Positions 1 to 9,042 of a stretch of 64,000 nucleotides of DNA are shown piece after piece (the stretch's first letter is position 1; each line of letters starts with the position of its first letter). This stretch comes from Nitrospirota bacterium. Lineage in GTDB: Bacteria; Nitrospirota; Nitrospiria; Nitrospirales; Nitrospiraceae. Where the stretch lies: NCBI GenBank assembly GCA_030682135.1, contig JAUXQT010000104.1:1-64000 (forward strand), given 5' to 3'. The position numbers were made by a program, and so were the translations under genes. Under the pieces are notes generated by a model. The model saw only the letters and a program-made list of their open reading frames with translations. It was not told the DNA's origin and made no database searches.

Positions 1-123
1 GAGATCGAACGACTGTTCCGTCGGCTTAAGGGATTTCGGCGCATCTTCTCGCGGTTTGAAAAACTCGATGTCATGTTCGTCGCGTTCATCAATTTCGCGT
101 TGATCGTTGAGGGCTTGCGTTAG
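1..123 (+). CDS. IS5-family transposase, C-terminal 40 codons (partial)
   Basis: The frame is open from base 1 to a TAG at 121-123. The peptide begins EIERLFRRLKGFRRI and ends IVEGLR. It contains the E-x6-K type region (ERLFRRLK) that carries the last acidic residue of the DDE triad in IS5-family transposases, followed by the usual RxEKLDxxFxAFIxxA tail. The gene is cut by the window edge, so whether it is intact cannot be judged. The short distance to the IS end is normal for this family. Confidence 0.75.
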   Translation, partial: EIERLFRRLKGFRRIFSRFEKLDVMFVAFINFALIVEGLR

Positions 124-136
124 TGTTAACAGGCCC
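1..136 (+). mobile_element. Right end of an IS5-family insertion sequence (truncated by window edge)
   Basis: The transposase tail is followed within 13 bp by a segment that reads, on the minus strand, GGGCCTGTTAACACTAACGC. This resembles the terminal inverted repeats I recall for IS5-family (IS427-like) elements. The sequence CTAG at 136-139 would fit the TA or CTAG-type target duplication of that group. The left end lies outside the window, so neither the inverted repeat nor the target duplication can be confirmed. The element ends about 20 bp beyond the glmS stop codon. Confidence 0.6.
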
Positions 137-154
137 TAGTCAGACGTTCCCTAT

Positions 155-1984
155 CTACTCGACTGTCACGCTCTTGGCTAGATTTCTCGGCTGATCCACA
201 TCAGCCCCGCGCAGCACGGCGATATGATACGCCAGGAGCTGCAGCGGGATCGTAAACAGAATCGGCGACAGCAAGGGATGCGTGTCGGGAATCGTGAATA
301 CGGCATCGGCAATCTTCCCCAACTCCCGCTCGCCTTCCGCGACCAACGCGATGACCGGCGCATGCCGGGCCTTCACTTCCATCAGATTACTCACGGTCTT
401 TTCGTACAGCCGGTCCTTCGGCGCCAACACGACGACCGGCATGTCCTTGTCGATGAGCGCAATCGGGCCATGCTTCATCTCACCCGCGGCATACCCTTCC
501 GCATGGATGTACGACACCTCTTTCAGCTTGAGCGCGCCTTCGAGAGCAATCGGAAAGTTAATACCGCGGCCGAGGAACAGAAAATTCCGCTTTTTGTAAT
601 ACCGTTTGGCAATCGCCACGATCTCCGCTTCGCGACCGAGCACCTGCTCGACCAGCACCGGAAGCGAGACAAGACGGTCGAGCCAGGCCTTGCCGTCCGC
701 AACCGATAGGGTTCCACGCACACGCCCCAAATGCAGCGCCAGCATATACAACGCCGTGAGCTGCGCGGTGAACGCTTTGGTCGAGGCCACGCCGATTTCA
801 GGTCCGCAATGGGTATAGAGCACGCCATCCGATTCGCGGGCCAGGGTACTGCCCACGACATTCACGATCGAGACGATACGCGCACCCTTGGCCTTCGCCT
901 CACGTGCGGCAGCCAACGTGTCGGCCGTCTCGCCGGACTGCGAGATCGTAATGAACAGATCGTCTTTCCCGACCAACGGATCGCGGTAGCGGAACTCACT
1001 GCCGATGTCGACTTGCACCGGCGTGCGGACCATCTCCTCCAGCAGATACTTCCCTACAAGACCCGAGTGCCACGACGTACCGCATGCGACAATCCAAATC
1101 CGTCCGACGGCGGAAAATTCTTTCGGCGTCAATCCGATATCCGGCAGGTCCGCCTCACCGGTTTCATAAGAATAGCGCCCGCGCATGGTATCGAGAATCG
1201 TCTGCGGCTGTTCGTGAATTTCCTTCAACATGAAATGCGGAAATCCGCTTTTTTCCGCCGCGGAGGCATCCCACGTAATCTTAGTCGCTTTCCGTTTAAC
1301 GGGACGGCCCTCGATATCGGTGAAATGAATCTCGCTCGCCGTCACGACCGCCATATCGCCTTCTTCGAGGTAGGTCACGTCACGCGTATGGGCGAGCATG
1401 GCCATGACATCGGATGCAACGAAGGAGGTTTTGGCGGTCTTGCCTACGACCAGCGGGCATCCGGAGCGCGCCGCAATCATGGTTCCCGGTTCCCGTTCCG
1501 AAATAACCGCGAGCGCATAGCTCCCTCGCACATCCTTGGTCGCCGCTCGCACCGCCTCGGCCAGCTTCAGACCCTGCTGGAGATACTTATCGATTAGATG
1601 CGCCACCACTTCCGTATCCGTTTCCGAATGGAACTTGTAGCCCTCTTTCTCCAACTGCTGTTTCAGAGGCTGATAGTTCTCGATGATGCCGTTGTGCACG
1701 AGCACGCAGCCCTTCGAGCGGTGCGGGTGGGCGTTTTGTTCCGAGGGCTTCCCGTGCGTCGCCCATCGCGTGTGGCCGATTCCCACTGTGCCCTTGAGGG
1801 CTTTTTCCTTGAGCGACTTCTGAAGATTAGCCAGTTTGCCGACCGCGCGCCTGACCTCAATCTTCTCGCCCTGCAGCACCGCAACGCCGGACGAGTCGTA
1901 GCCTCGATATTCCAGCTTGGCGAGGCCGCCGATGAGAATCGGGACCGCCTCTTGATCGCCCACGTATCCGACAATTCCACACAT
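155..1984 (-). CDS. glmS: Glutamine--fructose-6-phosphate aminotransferase (isomerizing)
   Basis: GlmS makes glucosamine-6-phosphate from fructose-6-phosphate and glutamine, the first step toward UDP-GlcNAc for peptidoglycan and LPS. The 609-residue protein matches the family length. It starts MCGIVGYVG, so Cys2 becomes the N-terminal nucleophile of the class II glutaminase domain (about residues 2-220). Two SIS sugar-isomerase domains follow (about 290-420 and 460-600). The C-terminus NLAKSVTVE is the strongly conserved tail that closes over the active site. The gene lies 9 bp downstream of glmU in the same direction, so the two steps that start and finish UDP-GlcNAc synthesis are probably co-transcribed. 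No glmS ribozyme-like leader fits in the 9 bp gap. Confidence 0.97.
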   Translation of the reverse strand: MCGIVGYVGDQEAVPILIGGLAKLEYRGYDSSGVAVLQGEKIEVRRAVGKLANLQKSLKEKALKGTVGIGHTRWATHGKPSEQNAHPHRSKGCVLVHNGIIENYQPLKQQLEKEGYKFHSETDTEVVAHLIDKYLQQGLKLAEAVRAATKDVRGSYALAVISEREPGTMIAARSGCPLVVGKTAKTSFVASDVMAMLAHTRDVTYLEEGDMAVVTASEIHFTDIEGRPVKRKATKITWDASAAEKSGFPHFMLKEIHEQPQTILDTMRGRYSYETGEADLPDIGLTPKEFSAVGRIWIVACGTSWHSGLVGKYLLEEMVRTPVQVDIGSEFRYRDPLVGKDDLFITISQSGETADTLAAAREAKAKGARIVSIVNVVGSTLARESDGVLYTHCGPEIGVASTKAFTAQLTALYMLALHLGRVRGTLSVADGKAWLDRLVSLPVLVEQVLGREAEIVAIAKRYYKKRNFLFLGRGINFPIALEGALKLKEVSYIHAEGYAAGEMKHGPIALIDKDMPVVVLAPKDRLYEKTVSNLMEVKARHAPVIALVAEGERELGKIADAVFTIPDTHPLLSPILFTIPLQLLAYHIAVLRGADVDQPRNLAKSVTVE

Positions 1985-1993
1985 AGGGGTGAT

Positions 1994-3562
1994 CTACCTC
2001 CGCTTCTTCGACTGGCTCTTCGGGAGACTCTTCGTCGGCGTTGACGACGATACGGAGCCAGCCTGAGCTTGCATCGCCAACACCCGCCGGCGTGCGGCCC
2101 ATCCTGCCCGGTTCACTTGAGGCACCCGCGCAATCACCAACGCATCCGCCGGCACATCCTGCGTCACCGTCGTCCCGGCTGCGATGATGGCTCCTGCCCC
2201 CACCGTCACCGGCGCAATCAACTGCGTATCGCTGCCGAGAAACACCCCATCTCCGATCACGGTCTGAAATTTATGCACACCGTCGTAATTACAGGTGATG
2301 GTGCCGGCGCCAATGTTGACCCCTTTCCCGATTTTTGCGTCGCCCAGGTAACTCAGATGGTTCGCCTTCGACCCTTCGCCCAGATCGGTTTTCTTCATCT
2401 CGACGAAGTTCCCGACCTTGGCCTTCTTCCGAACCACCACGCCAGGCCGCAGATGGACAAAGGGCCCCAGATGCGCGTCGTCCTCAATCTGAGAATCGGT
2501 AAACAAACAATGATCGAGAATCTCCACACGATGACCAACGGTGCAATTCGTCAGCCTGGTATAGGAGCGCAGGACAGAGTCTTCCCCGATGATCGTAGTG
2601 CCTTCGAGCGTGACGTTGGGATAAAGCACCGTGTCTTTCCCAATTGTGACCGCCGCGTCTATCCAGGTTGAAGCCGGATCGATCATCGTCACCCCGGCAT
2701 CAAGCCATCGTTCACGGATCTGCTGCCGCACCACCTGTTCAGCCGTCGCAAGCTGCCGACGCGTATTCACGCCCAGCCCCTCATCGGGATCGCCGAGCAC
2801 CACCGCGGCCACAGGCCGGCCCTGCTCAGTAGCGAGGCGGACAATGTCCGTCAAATAATATTCCCCTTGGGCATTACTGGGATCGAGCTTCTCCAACGCG
2901 CCGAAAAGAAACTCTCCGTCGACCACATAGGTCCCCACGTTGATTTCGCGAATTGCCCGCTCCCCGTCGTTGGCATCGCGATCCTCGACGATACGCGAAA
3001 CGCCCTGCCCGGCTGATTGTGCCCGCACGACCCGCCCATATCCGCTCGCGTCTTCGAGCACCGCCGTTAGAATGGTCACGGTCGCTCGTTCCGCCTGATG
3101 CACACGAAGAAGCTCGCGTACGGTCTTGTCCTGAAGCAGTGGCGTGTCGCCGTTCAGAATCAGATAATTCGATGGGGCGCCCCGTTTGCCCACAGCAAAC
3201 GCCGAACGGCTCTGCAAAACCGCATGTCCAGTACCCAATTGTTCTCGCTGCTCGACAATGGCCACGGAGAAACCTTGGCTCGCTCCTGATGTCGCACGGT
3301 CGATGACCTGGCGAACCTGATCGGCCTGATGTCCCACCACGACTGCCACGCGATCGCCGGCGACGCGCAATCCAAGTCCGACCGAATAGAGCACCATCGC
3401 CTGGCCGGCCACCGGATGCAGCACCTTCACCTGCTTTGACTGCATACGAGTCCCGCGCCCCGCTGCCATCACGATTACCGCAAGACCGGCAATCGTTTCC
3501 TGCTGGTCCACAGCGATCGGCTTTTTCTTCTTCGAGACTTCAGCGGTTCGTAAAGGGCTCAT
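1994..3562 (-). CDS. glmU: Bifunctional UDP-GlcNAc pyrophosphorylase / GlcN-1-P N-acetyltransferase
   Basis: GlmU acetylates glucosamine-1-phosphate and couples it to UTP, giving UDP-GlcNAc. The N-terminal nucleotidyltransferase domain carries MAAGRGTRM (about residues 32-40) and the C-terminal half is a left-handed beta-helix with hexapeptide repeats and the NYDG acetyl-CoA site motif. At 522 residues it is longer than the usual ~455. It has an extra Lys-rich N-terminal stretch of about 25 residues and a Ser/Lys/Arg-rich tail ending SKKRR. The ATG overlaps the stop of the DUF502 gene upstream (ATGA), which supports this start despite the long N-terminus. The product feeds both the cell wall and the UDP-sugar branches of the glycan island in this window. 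Confidence 0.95.
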   Translation of the reverse strand: MSPLRTAEVSKKKKPIAVDQQETIAGLAVIVMAAGRGTRMQSKQVKVLHPVAGQAMVLYSVGLGLRVAGDRVAVVVGHQADQVRQVIDRATSGASQGFSVAIVEQREQLGTGHAVLQSRSAFAVGKRGAPSNYLILNGDTPLLQDKTVRELLRVHQAERATVTILTAVLEDASGYGRVVRAQSAGQGVSRIVEDRDANDGERAIREINVGTYVVDGEFLFGALEKLDPSNAQGEYYLTDIVRLATEQGRPVAAVVLGDPDEGLGVNTRRQLATAEQVVRQQIRERWLDAGVTMIDPASTWIDAAVTIGKDTVLYPNVTLEGTTIIGEDSVLRSYTRLTNCTVGHRVEILDHCLFTDSQIEDDAHLGPFVHLRPGVVVRKKAKVGNFVEMKKTDLGEGSKANHLSYLGDAKIGKGVNIGAGTITCNYDGVHKFQTVIGDGVFLGSDTQLIAPVTVGAGAIIAAGTTVTQDVPADALVIARVPQVNRAGWAARRRVLAMQAQAGSVSSSTPTKSLPKSQSKKRR

Positions 3563-4227
3563 CCGATCGGCACCCCCATCTCAGGCTGTTTCACCGCCCC
3601 CTGCTTCGTCGCAGCCGTCACGGCCGATGCCATGGACGAGGAAGGAGAGCAGAGCCCGCCTGAAACGATCAGCTTCATCGCCTCTTCCACCGTCATATCG
3701 ACAGCGGTGACTTCATGTTCCGGCACCAAAAGGAAATACCCCGACGTCGGATTCGGGGACGTCGGCACATACACATGGATCAGCGGCTCCTGCGCAAGAT
3801 CCTGCATCTCACCTTTGGTCATCCCCGTCACAAAGGCAAAACAATAATGGCCATTCTTGGGAAACTGAATCAGGACGACGCGGTTATAGGAGGGCTGATC
3901 CGAAAACGAGACAATATCCATCATGGACTTTAACGTCGAGTAGATGCCCCGCACGAGTGGAACACGATTCAGGAACTCCTCCCACCACTTCACAATTTGC
4001 CGGCCCATAAAATTGGTGGCAAACAGCCCGGCCATAAAGACCAACAGGATCAATGCCAGAATCCCTAAGCCTGGCACATAATGACTCGGCACCAACCGGA
4101 CCAGAAGATCCCCCAGAATGCCATCGACGGCCACGAAGAGGGTCTTCAAAATGAGTACGGTTCCCCAGATGGGAATAATCACGAGCAGGCCCGTCAGAAA
4201 GTAGCGTTTTAGCGAGGTTTTCAGCAT
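3559..4227 (-). CDS. DUF502 family integral membrane protein
   Basis: The protein is about 222 residues and starts MLKTSLKRYFLTGLL. A first transmembrane segment lies at about residues 9-33 (LLVIIPIWGTVLILKTLF) and a second at about 55-75 (LGILALILLVFMAGLFA), followed by a soluble C-terminal half. This layout and the motif PLVRGIYSTLK are typical of the DUF502 family, whose biochemical role is unknown. An upstream in-frame ATG (4260) would add 11 residues; the chosen start puts the first hydrophobic segment near the N-terminus, as in the family. The gene overlaps glmU by 4 bp and faces tmk across a short divergent promoter region. Confidence 0.85.
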   Translation of the reverse strand: MLKTSLKRYFLTGLLVIIPIWGTVLILKTLFVAVDGILGDLLVRLVPSHYVPGLGILALILLVFMAGLFATNFMGRQIVKWWEEFLNRVPLVRGIYSTLKSMMDIVSFSDQPSYNRVVLIQFPKNGHYCFAFVTGMTKGEMQDLAQEPLIHVYVPTSPNPTSGYFLLVPEHEVTAVDMTVEEAMKLIVSGGLCSPSSSMASAVTAATKQGAVKQPEMGVPIG

Positions 4228-4293
4228 ACATGTGAGCCTATGAACGTAGGCGGTCATCATACAGAGATTTACGAGGGCCTCGCAAGCCTTTTC

Positions 4294-4322
4294 TTGCTAT
4301 TTTCAACAACTTGGAATACCAT
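4294..4322 (+). promoter_or_regulatory. Candidate sigma70-type promoter for tmk
   Basis: TTGCTA at 4294-4299 and TACCAT at 4317-4322 are separated by 17 bp and each match four of six consensus positions. They lie 38 bp before the tmk ATG, inside the divergent gap between the DUF502 gene and tmk. This is pattern matching only. Confidence 0.3.
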
Positions 4323-4359
4323 CCGGCCCGTTTTCTTCACTGGCGATGGGGCCGATACG

Positions 4360-5037
4360 ATGGGGACAAAGAGGCCGAAGACTCGCGGCCGTTTCATTAC
4401 CCTTGAGGGGGTCGAAGGCAGCGGGAAAAGCACCCAAATCCGTCACCTCGCGGACGTGCTGACTCAAGCAGGCTACCGGGTGCTCCAAACCAGAGAACCG
4501 GGTGGCACGGCAACCGCCGAAGCGATCCGCCAGATCCTCCTCACGGCCTCATCACAGGACCCCGTGACACCTCAGACCGAAGCCCTGCTGGTCCTCGCGG
4601 CAAGACATCAACATGTCACCCACCTCATCGAGCCGGCATTGAGACGCGGCACCGTGGTGCTCTGCGACCGATTCTCGGATTCCACGCTGGCCTACCAAGG
4701 TTATGCAAGAGGCCTCGATCTTCAGTGGCTGCGGGCAGCTAACGAAGTTGCAGCCAACGGACTCACGCCTGATCTCACGCTCGTCCTCGACCTCCCGATT
4801 TCCGTGGGCCTGGCCAGGCGGCGAGGCGATCGTGGAGAACAGAATCGGCTCGACCGTGAGACTGAACGTTTTCATCGAAAGGTGCGCCGGGGATTTTTGA
4901 CGCTCGCCGCCGAAGAACCTCGCCGCATGACCATCGTGAATGCCAATCGCCCCGCGCAAGATGTTCAGGACGAGCTCGCCAAAATCGTGCTAGGCTGGAT
5001 CACTCGACAACGTCGCCCGCCACGCCGCCGGAGCTAA
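4360..5037 (+). CDS. tmk: Thymidylate kinase
   Basis: This enzyme phosphorylates dTMP to dTDP for DNA synthesis. The 225-residue protein carries the P-loop EGVEGSGKST near the N-terminus, the TREPGGT motif and the DR(F/Y)SDSTLAYQGYARG substrate/lid region. The start is ATG 4360 (MGTKRPKTRG); an open frame continues upstream to 4240 but would add 40 residues not expected in the family and would overlap the promoter region of the divergent gene. The stop TAA is followed one base later by the holB ATG, so tmk and holB form an operon, a common bacterial arrangement. Confidence 0.95.
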   Translation: MGTKRPKTRGRFITLEGVEGSGKSTQIRHLADVLTQAGYRVLQTREPGGTATAEAIRQILLTASSQDPVTPQTEALLVLAARHQHVTHLIEPALRRGTVVLCDRFSDSTLAYQGYARGLDLQWLRAANEVAANGLTPDLTLVLDLPISVGLARRRGDRGEQNRLDRETERFHRKVRRGFLTLAAEEPRRMTIVNANRPAQDVQDELAKIVLGWITRQRRPPRRRS

Positions 5038-5038
5038 C

Positions 5039-6052
5039 ATGCCCTTTCGCGATTGTATCGGACATCAACAATCCATCGCACTGCTGCAGGCCGCCGTCAC
5101 CCATCAGCGATTGGCGCATGCCTATCTGTTCCACGGTGAGGAGGCGATCGGAAAACAACTGACGGCCATTCGTCTGGCGCAAGCGCTCAACTGCGAACAG
5201 CCTCCTATCTCGGCAGGGATCGACAGTTGCGGCACCTGCCGATCCTGCCAACAGATCGAAGCCCGCACGCACCCGGACTTTTTCGTCATCGAGCCGGACC
5301 CGGAACAGATCACCCGGCAAATTAAGATTGAGCAAGTCCGCGACATCGAACATCAGATCATGTACCGTCCGCTCATCGGCGAGCGGAAAATCTGCTTGAT
5401 CAATGACGCCGACCGCATGACCATCGGCGCGGCCAACGCGCTCCTCAAAACGCTGGAAGAGCCACCGGCCCACAGTCTCTTCCTTGTCATCTCGAGTCGC
5501 CCCGCCGCCCTCCCGGCGACCATCAGGTCGCGCTGTCAGGCCCTTCGCTTTACAACACCGGCTCGCACACAGGTGGAAGCCGCGCTCATCCTGACAGGCA
5601 GCATCCCTCCCGCGGATGCGCGATTCCTCGCCATCATCAGCGAAGGCCGCATCGGGGAAGCCCTGACCGCCGAGGTGAAAGACACGCGCGCGCGGCAACA
5701 GGAACTGGTGAACTTGGTCCGTCCCGACTCCTTGCAATCGATCGGGTCCATCCTGACCTCGGCGGAAGCGATTGCGAAGGCCGACCGCGCCCAAGACATA
5801 CTCGCCTGGCTGGCCCGCTGGATCCGCGACCTCGTCCTGATTCAAGTCGGAGGAGACCGCGACCAGTTGCTCTACCTTGACGACCTCGCGACACTCGAAG
5901 CCTACGCGCAACAGGCCAACACCGATTTGCTCTTGGACCTGCTCCGTGAGATCGAGCTGACCGAGCAACGAGCCACCAGGCATCTCAATCTCCACATGGC
6001 GCTGGAAATGATCTTGCTCCGCCTACGCGACGCGGTAGCTCTGCCTGCCTAG
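5039..6052 (+). CDS. holB: DNA polymerase III subunit delta'
   Basis: This is a clamp-loader AAA+ subunit that helps load the sliding clamp. The 337-residue protein opens with GHQQSIALLQ and HAYLFHGEEAIGKQ. The last is a degenerate P-loop, as expected for the non-ATP-binding delta' subunit. The zinc-binding cysteine cluster CGTCRSC is present around residues 60-67, followed by the AAA+ core with NALLKTLEEPP and a sensor-1-like SSRPAALPATIRSRCQ. The gene begins one base after tmk and precedes metG by 39 bp. The tmk-holB pairing supports the name. Confidence 0.93.
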   Translation: MPFRDCIGHQQSIALLQAAVTHQRLAHAYLFHGEEAIGKQLTAIRLAQALNCEQPPISAGIDSCGTCRSCQQIEARTHPDFFVIEPDPEQITRQIKIEQVRDIEHQIMYRPLIGERKICLINDADRMTIGAANALLKTLEEPPAHSLFLVISSRPAALPATIRSRCQALRFTTPARTQVEAALILTGSIPPADARFLAIISEGRIGEALTAEVKDTRARQQELVNLVRPDSLQSIGSILTSAEAIAKADRAQDILAWLARWIRDLVLIQVGGDRDQLLYLDDLATLEAYAQQANTDLLLDLLREIELTEQRATRHLNLHMALEMILLRLRDAVALPA

Positions 6053-6091
6053 CTTTCGCCGTTTATTACCTGATATCTTTTGTCACGCCCC

Positions 6092-8179
6092 ATGAGTACC
6101 CCCGATCACTTCTACATCACGACGCCAATCTATTACGTCAACGACGTACCGCATATCGGGCATGCCTATACCACTGTGGCGGCCGACGTCCTCGCTCGGT
6201 ACTGGCGGCTGCGAGGACGAGACGTCTTCTTTCTCACCGGGCTCGATGAGCATGGGCAAAAAGTTCAACAGGCCGCAGCCAAAGCCGGAATCGACCCTCA
6301 AGCTCATTGCGATAAGCTGGCACCCCAGTTTCAAGAGCTCTGGAAACGGCTGAATATCTCGAACGATGCCTTCATCCGAACGACCGATGCCCCACACAAG
6401 TCAGTCGTCCAACGATTCCTTCAAGACCTCTTCGATAAGCAACTGATTTATAAGGCTGACTATACAGGCTGGTACTGCACGTTTGACGAGCGGTTCTGGA
6501 CAGAAAAAGATGTCGAGAGCGGCCTCTGCCCTGACTGCAAACGAGCAGTCGAACGCATCAGCGAGCACAACTATTTCTTCAAGATGGGGCAATATCAGGA
6601 ACAACTAATCGAGCACATCAAGTCACATCCAGACTTCATCCGTCCTGAGTCCCGCCGCAACGAAGTCCTGGGATTTCTCACGACACAGAAGCTCGGCGAC
6701 CTCTCGATCTCACGACCTAAATCACGGCTCTCCTGGGGCATTGAATTGCCCTTCGACAAGGACTACGTCACCTATGTCTGGTTCGACGCCTTGGTCAACT
6801 ACATCTCAGGATTGGATTATCTCCCCCCGGCTCCGTCGCAAAGTCGATATTGGCCTGCCTCGATTCATCTCGTCGGAAAAGACATCCTCACCACCCACGC
6901 TGTCTATTGGTCCACGATGCTCATGGCGCTGAATCTCCCCCTACCGGAGACCATTTTTGCGCATGGCTGGTGGACCGTCGATGGTGAAAAGATGTCGAAG
7001 AGCCGGGGCAATGTCGTCGATCCCAACAAGATGGTCGATGAGTTCGGCGCCGACGCGTTCCGATACTTCTTATTTAAAGAAGTACCATTCGGACAGGATG
7101 GCGACTTTTCGCAATCGGCGATGGTGACTAATATCAACAGCGACCTGGCCAATGGAATCGGCAATCTGTTGAGCCGGACATTGACGATGATTGAACGGTT
7201 CGCCCATGGCACCATTCCCGCGGCAGGAACGCCGGCCATTCCAGAGCTTGAAGCCAGAATTGCTGCCACCGCGACAGGCCTCCCTGAACGAATCGATCAG
7301 GGCTATCGCACGCTCGCCTTTCGAGAAAATCTCCAGGCCATCTGGGAACTCATCGGCCTCTGCGACGAATACATCGACAAGGCTGCGCCCTGGAAACTCG
7401 CAAAGAATCCTGAAGACCAACCACGCATCAACACCGTGCTGAATACGGCATCGAAAGCGCTACGACTACTCTCTGTACTCATGTATCCCTACATGCCCCA
7501 CACGGCGGGACAACTTGCCCAACAACTCGGCCTTTCATTCGACTTCTCAAAACCAATACTGCACACGGCCTATCAATGGGAGACGCCGCTTGCTGAGGTC
7601 AACATCTGCAAAGGCCCGGGCCTCTTCCCCCGCATCGCAATCGCATCCGAGACCATATCTGTTGGCCTGAAAGAATCTGTTGCGGTAAAGAAGATAGATA
7701 AAGAGGACAAGCCTAAAAAACCACAAGGAGCCAAGATCGTGAGCGACGCAGCCACTCCCCAACAACCGACAGCAGCGGTCCCCACGCCAGCCACTGCTAT
7801 ACCGCCATCTCCGACGCCCATCGCCTCTAGCCCCGTACCACAGGCCCCCGCTCCGGTGCAGATCACCATCGACGACTTCATGAAGATTCAGCTCAAGACC
7901 GCGAAGGTCATCAGTGCAGAGCGCGTCCCGAAATCGGAAAAACTGCTAAAGCTGCAAGTGTCGGTCGGCAGTGAGCAGCGGCAGATCGTCGCTGGCATCG
8001 GCAAGAAGTACGAGCCCGAAGTCCTGATCGGGAAAATGATCATCATCGTCGCCAACCTCAAGCCGGCGAAGCTCATGGGCATCGAATCGCAAGGCATGGT
8101 TTTGGCCGCAGGAGACAGCGAAGTCCGTGGCTTGGCCACGATCCTTGAGGAAGTTGACCCCGGCACCAAGGTGAAATGA
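6092..8179 (+). CDS. metG: Methionine--tRNA ligase with C-terminal tRNA-binding domain
   Basis: This class I enzyme charges tRNA-Met. The start is ATG 6092 (MSTPDHFYITTPIYYVND); a TTG four codons earlier is possible but less likely. The HIGH signature is literal (HIGHAYTT, about residue 20) and KMSKS is literal (KMSKSRGN, about 300). The insertion that normally holds a zinc knuckle reads CTFD at about 128 and CPDC at about 147, so one usual Cys position is Asp. A Pro/Ala/Thr-rich linker (about 555-590) leads to an OB-fold tRNA-binding domain of the EMAPII/Arc1p type (about 595-695). The stop overlaps the next ATG (ATGA). Confidence 0.96.
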   Translation: MSTPDHFYITTPIYYVNDVPHIGHAYTTVAADVLARYWRLRGRDVFFLTGLDEHGQKVQQAAAKAGIDPQAHCDKLAPQFQELWKRLNISNDAFIRTTDAPHKSVVQRFLQDLFDKQLIYKADYTGWYCTFDERFWTEKDVESGLCPDCKRAVERISEHNYFFKMGQYQEQLIEHIKSHPDFIRPESRRNEVLGFLTTQKLGDLSISRPKSRLSWGIELPFDKDYVTYVWFDALVNYISGLDYLPPAPSQSRYWPASIHLVGKDILTTHAVYWSTMLMALNLPLPETIFAHGWWTVDGEKMSKSRGNVVDPNKMVDEFGADAFRYFLFKEVPFGQDGDFSQSAMVTNINSDLANGIGNLLSRTLTMIERFAHGTIPAAGTPAIPELEARIAATATGLPERIDQGYRTLAFRENLQAIWELIGLCDEYIDKAAPWKLAKNPEDQPRINTVLNTASKALRLLSVLMYPYMPHTAGQLAQQLGLSFDFSKPILHTAYQWETPLAEVNICKGPGLFPRIAIASETISVGLKESVAVKKIDKEDKPKKPQGAKIVSDAATPQQPTAAVPTPATAIPPSPTPIASSPVPQAPAPVQITIDDFMKIQLKTAKVISAERVPKSEKLLKLQVSVGSEQRQIVAGIGKKYEPEVLIGKMIIIVANLKPAKLMGIESQGMVLAAGDSEVRGLATILEEVDPGTKVK

Positions 8180-9042
8180 ACCTGGCAGTTGCCACAATCC
8201 GACTCCTGCTTCTCTGCAGTGCTGTGCTGATGCCCCTCCCCTGCCTGGCGATTCCAGCTAAAAGCGACCAGCCCCTCGACCTCCGTCTGAACGAGCCACA
8301 ATCGACGACGATCTTGGTTCGAGTCGTAAGCCATGGGTCGATGGTTCTCGGCCGCGAGGTCGGAAACGCCCGCGTCACGATCACCGATGTGGCCACTAAG
8401 CAGATCCTGGCCACCGGCATTCAGCAGGGCGATGCCGGCGACCAGAATCAAATCATGCGAACGCCTCGGCTCATGGAGGAGCCACACTATAGCTCCAGGC
8501 CAGCCGCAGCCTTCACCGCGACCTTCGACCTGCTCCGCCCCACGCTGGTTGAGGTGACCGCGGAAGGACCGCTCGCCTATCCCGCATCGTCCCAGCGCGC
8601 CTCGACGACGGTGTGGCTCGTACCAGGGCAAGACACGACCAACGATGGAATCGTCCTCCATCTCTATGGATATATCGTCCAGATCGAACATCCTCGCCCC
8701 GGTGAATCGCTGATCGCGAGAAACGATATGATCCTGCGCGCTTCAGTCCGAACCCTGTCCGGTGCGCTCGTTCGCCCGCACGGAGACTGGGACTCACGAA
8801 AAATCAATATCTACGGTGAGCTGATGATCGGTGAGCGGGTCCTCGAACGGCTCCAGCTGTTTTACAATAGCGATCGGGCTCGTTTCGAAGCACCCTTCTT
8901 CGTCCCCCTCCCGAACGATGCACCGGACGGCATCACCCTGCGCGTCGTAGCGGCTGATCCCGCGAACGGAAATTTCGGTATCGGCCAAGCAAAATTTCCC
9001 GTGCTCAGCGAACGCTTGCCATCAAGGAGCCGGCAACCATGA
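8176..9042 (+). CDS. Exported protein of unknown function
   Basis: I do not recognise this 288-residue protein. It starts with a clear signal peptide (hydrophobic LLLLCSAVLMPLPCLA, cleavage likely after CLA near residue 25). The rest is beta-strand-like, with alternating hydrophobic residues, no Cys and no catalytic motif that I can see. It may carry one or two Ig-like or carboxypeptidase-regulatory-like domains (GNARVTITDVATKQILATG). It overlaps metG at ATGA and overlaps the next gene at ATGA, so it is translationally coupled to a second exported protein. A periplasmic or surface location is inferred from the signal peptide. Confidence 0.75.
   Translation: MNLAVATIRLLLLCSAVLMPLPCLAIPAKSDQPLDLRLNEPQSTTILVRVVSHGSMVLGREVGNARVTITDVATKQILATGIQQGDAGDQNQIMRTPRLMEEPHYSSRPAAAFTATFDLLRPTLVEVTAEGPLAYPASSQRASTTVWLVPGQDTTNDGIVLHLYGYIVQIEHPRPGESLIARNDMILRASVRTLSGALVRPHGDWDSRKINIYGELMIGERVLERLQLFYNSDRARFEAPFFVPLPNDAPDGITLRVVAADPANGNFGIGQAKFPVLSERLPSRSRQP

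Noticed and set aside
731-1597. 288-codon plus-strand frame opposite glmS
   Set aside because: Antisense of a highly conserved enzyme; composition is Arg-rich as expected for a shadow frame.
155-2000. glmS ribozyme
   Set aside because: Only 9 bp separate glmU and glmS, so there is no space for the ribozyme leader; it is also mainly a Gram-positive feature.
5000-5995. Long open frame (331 codons) on the minus strand opposite holB
   Set aside because: It is the antisense of a strongly recognisable gene; its translation is low-complexity Arg/Gly/Asp-rich and has no known motif.
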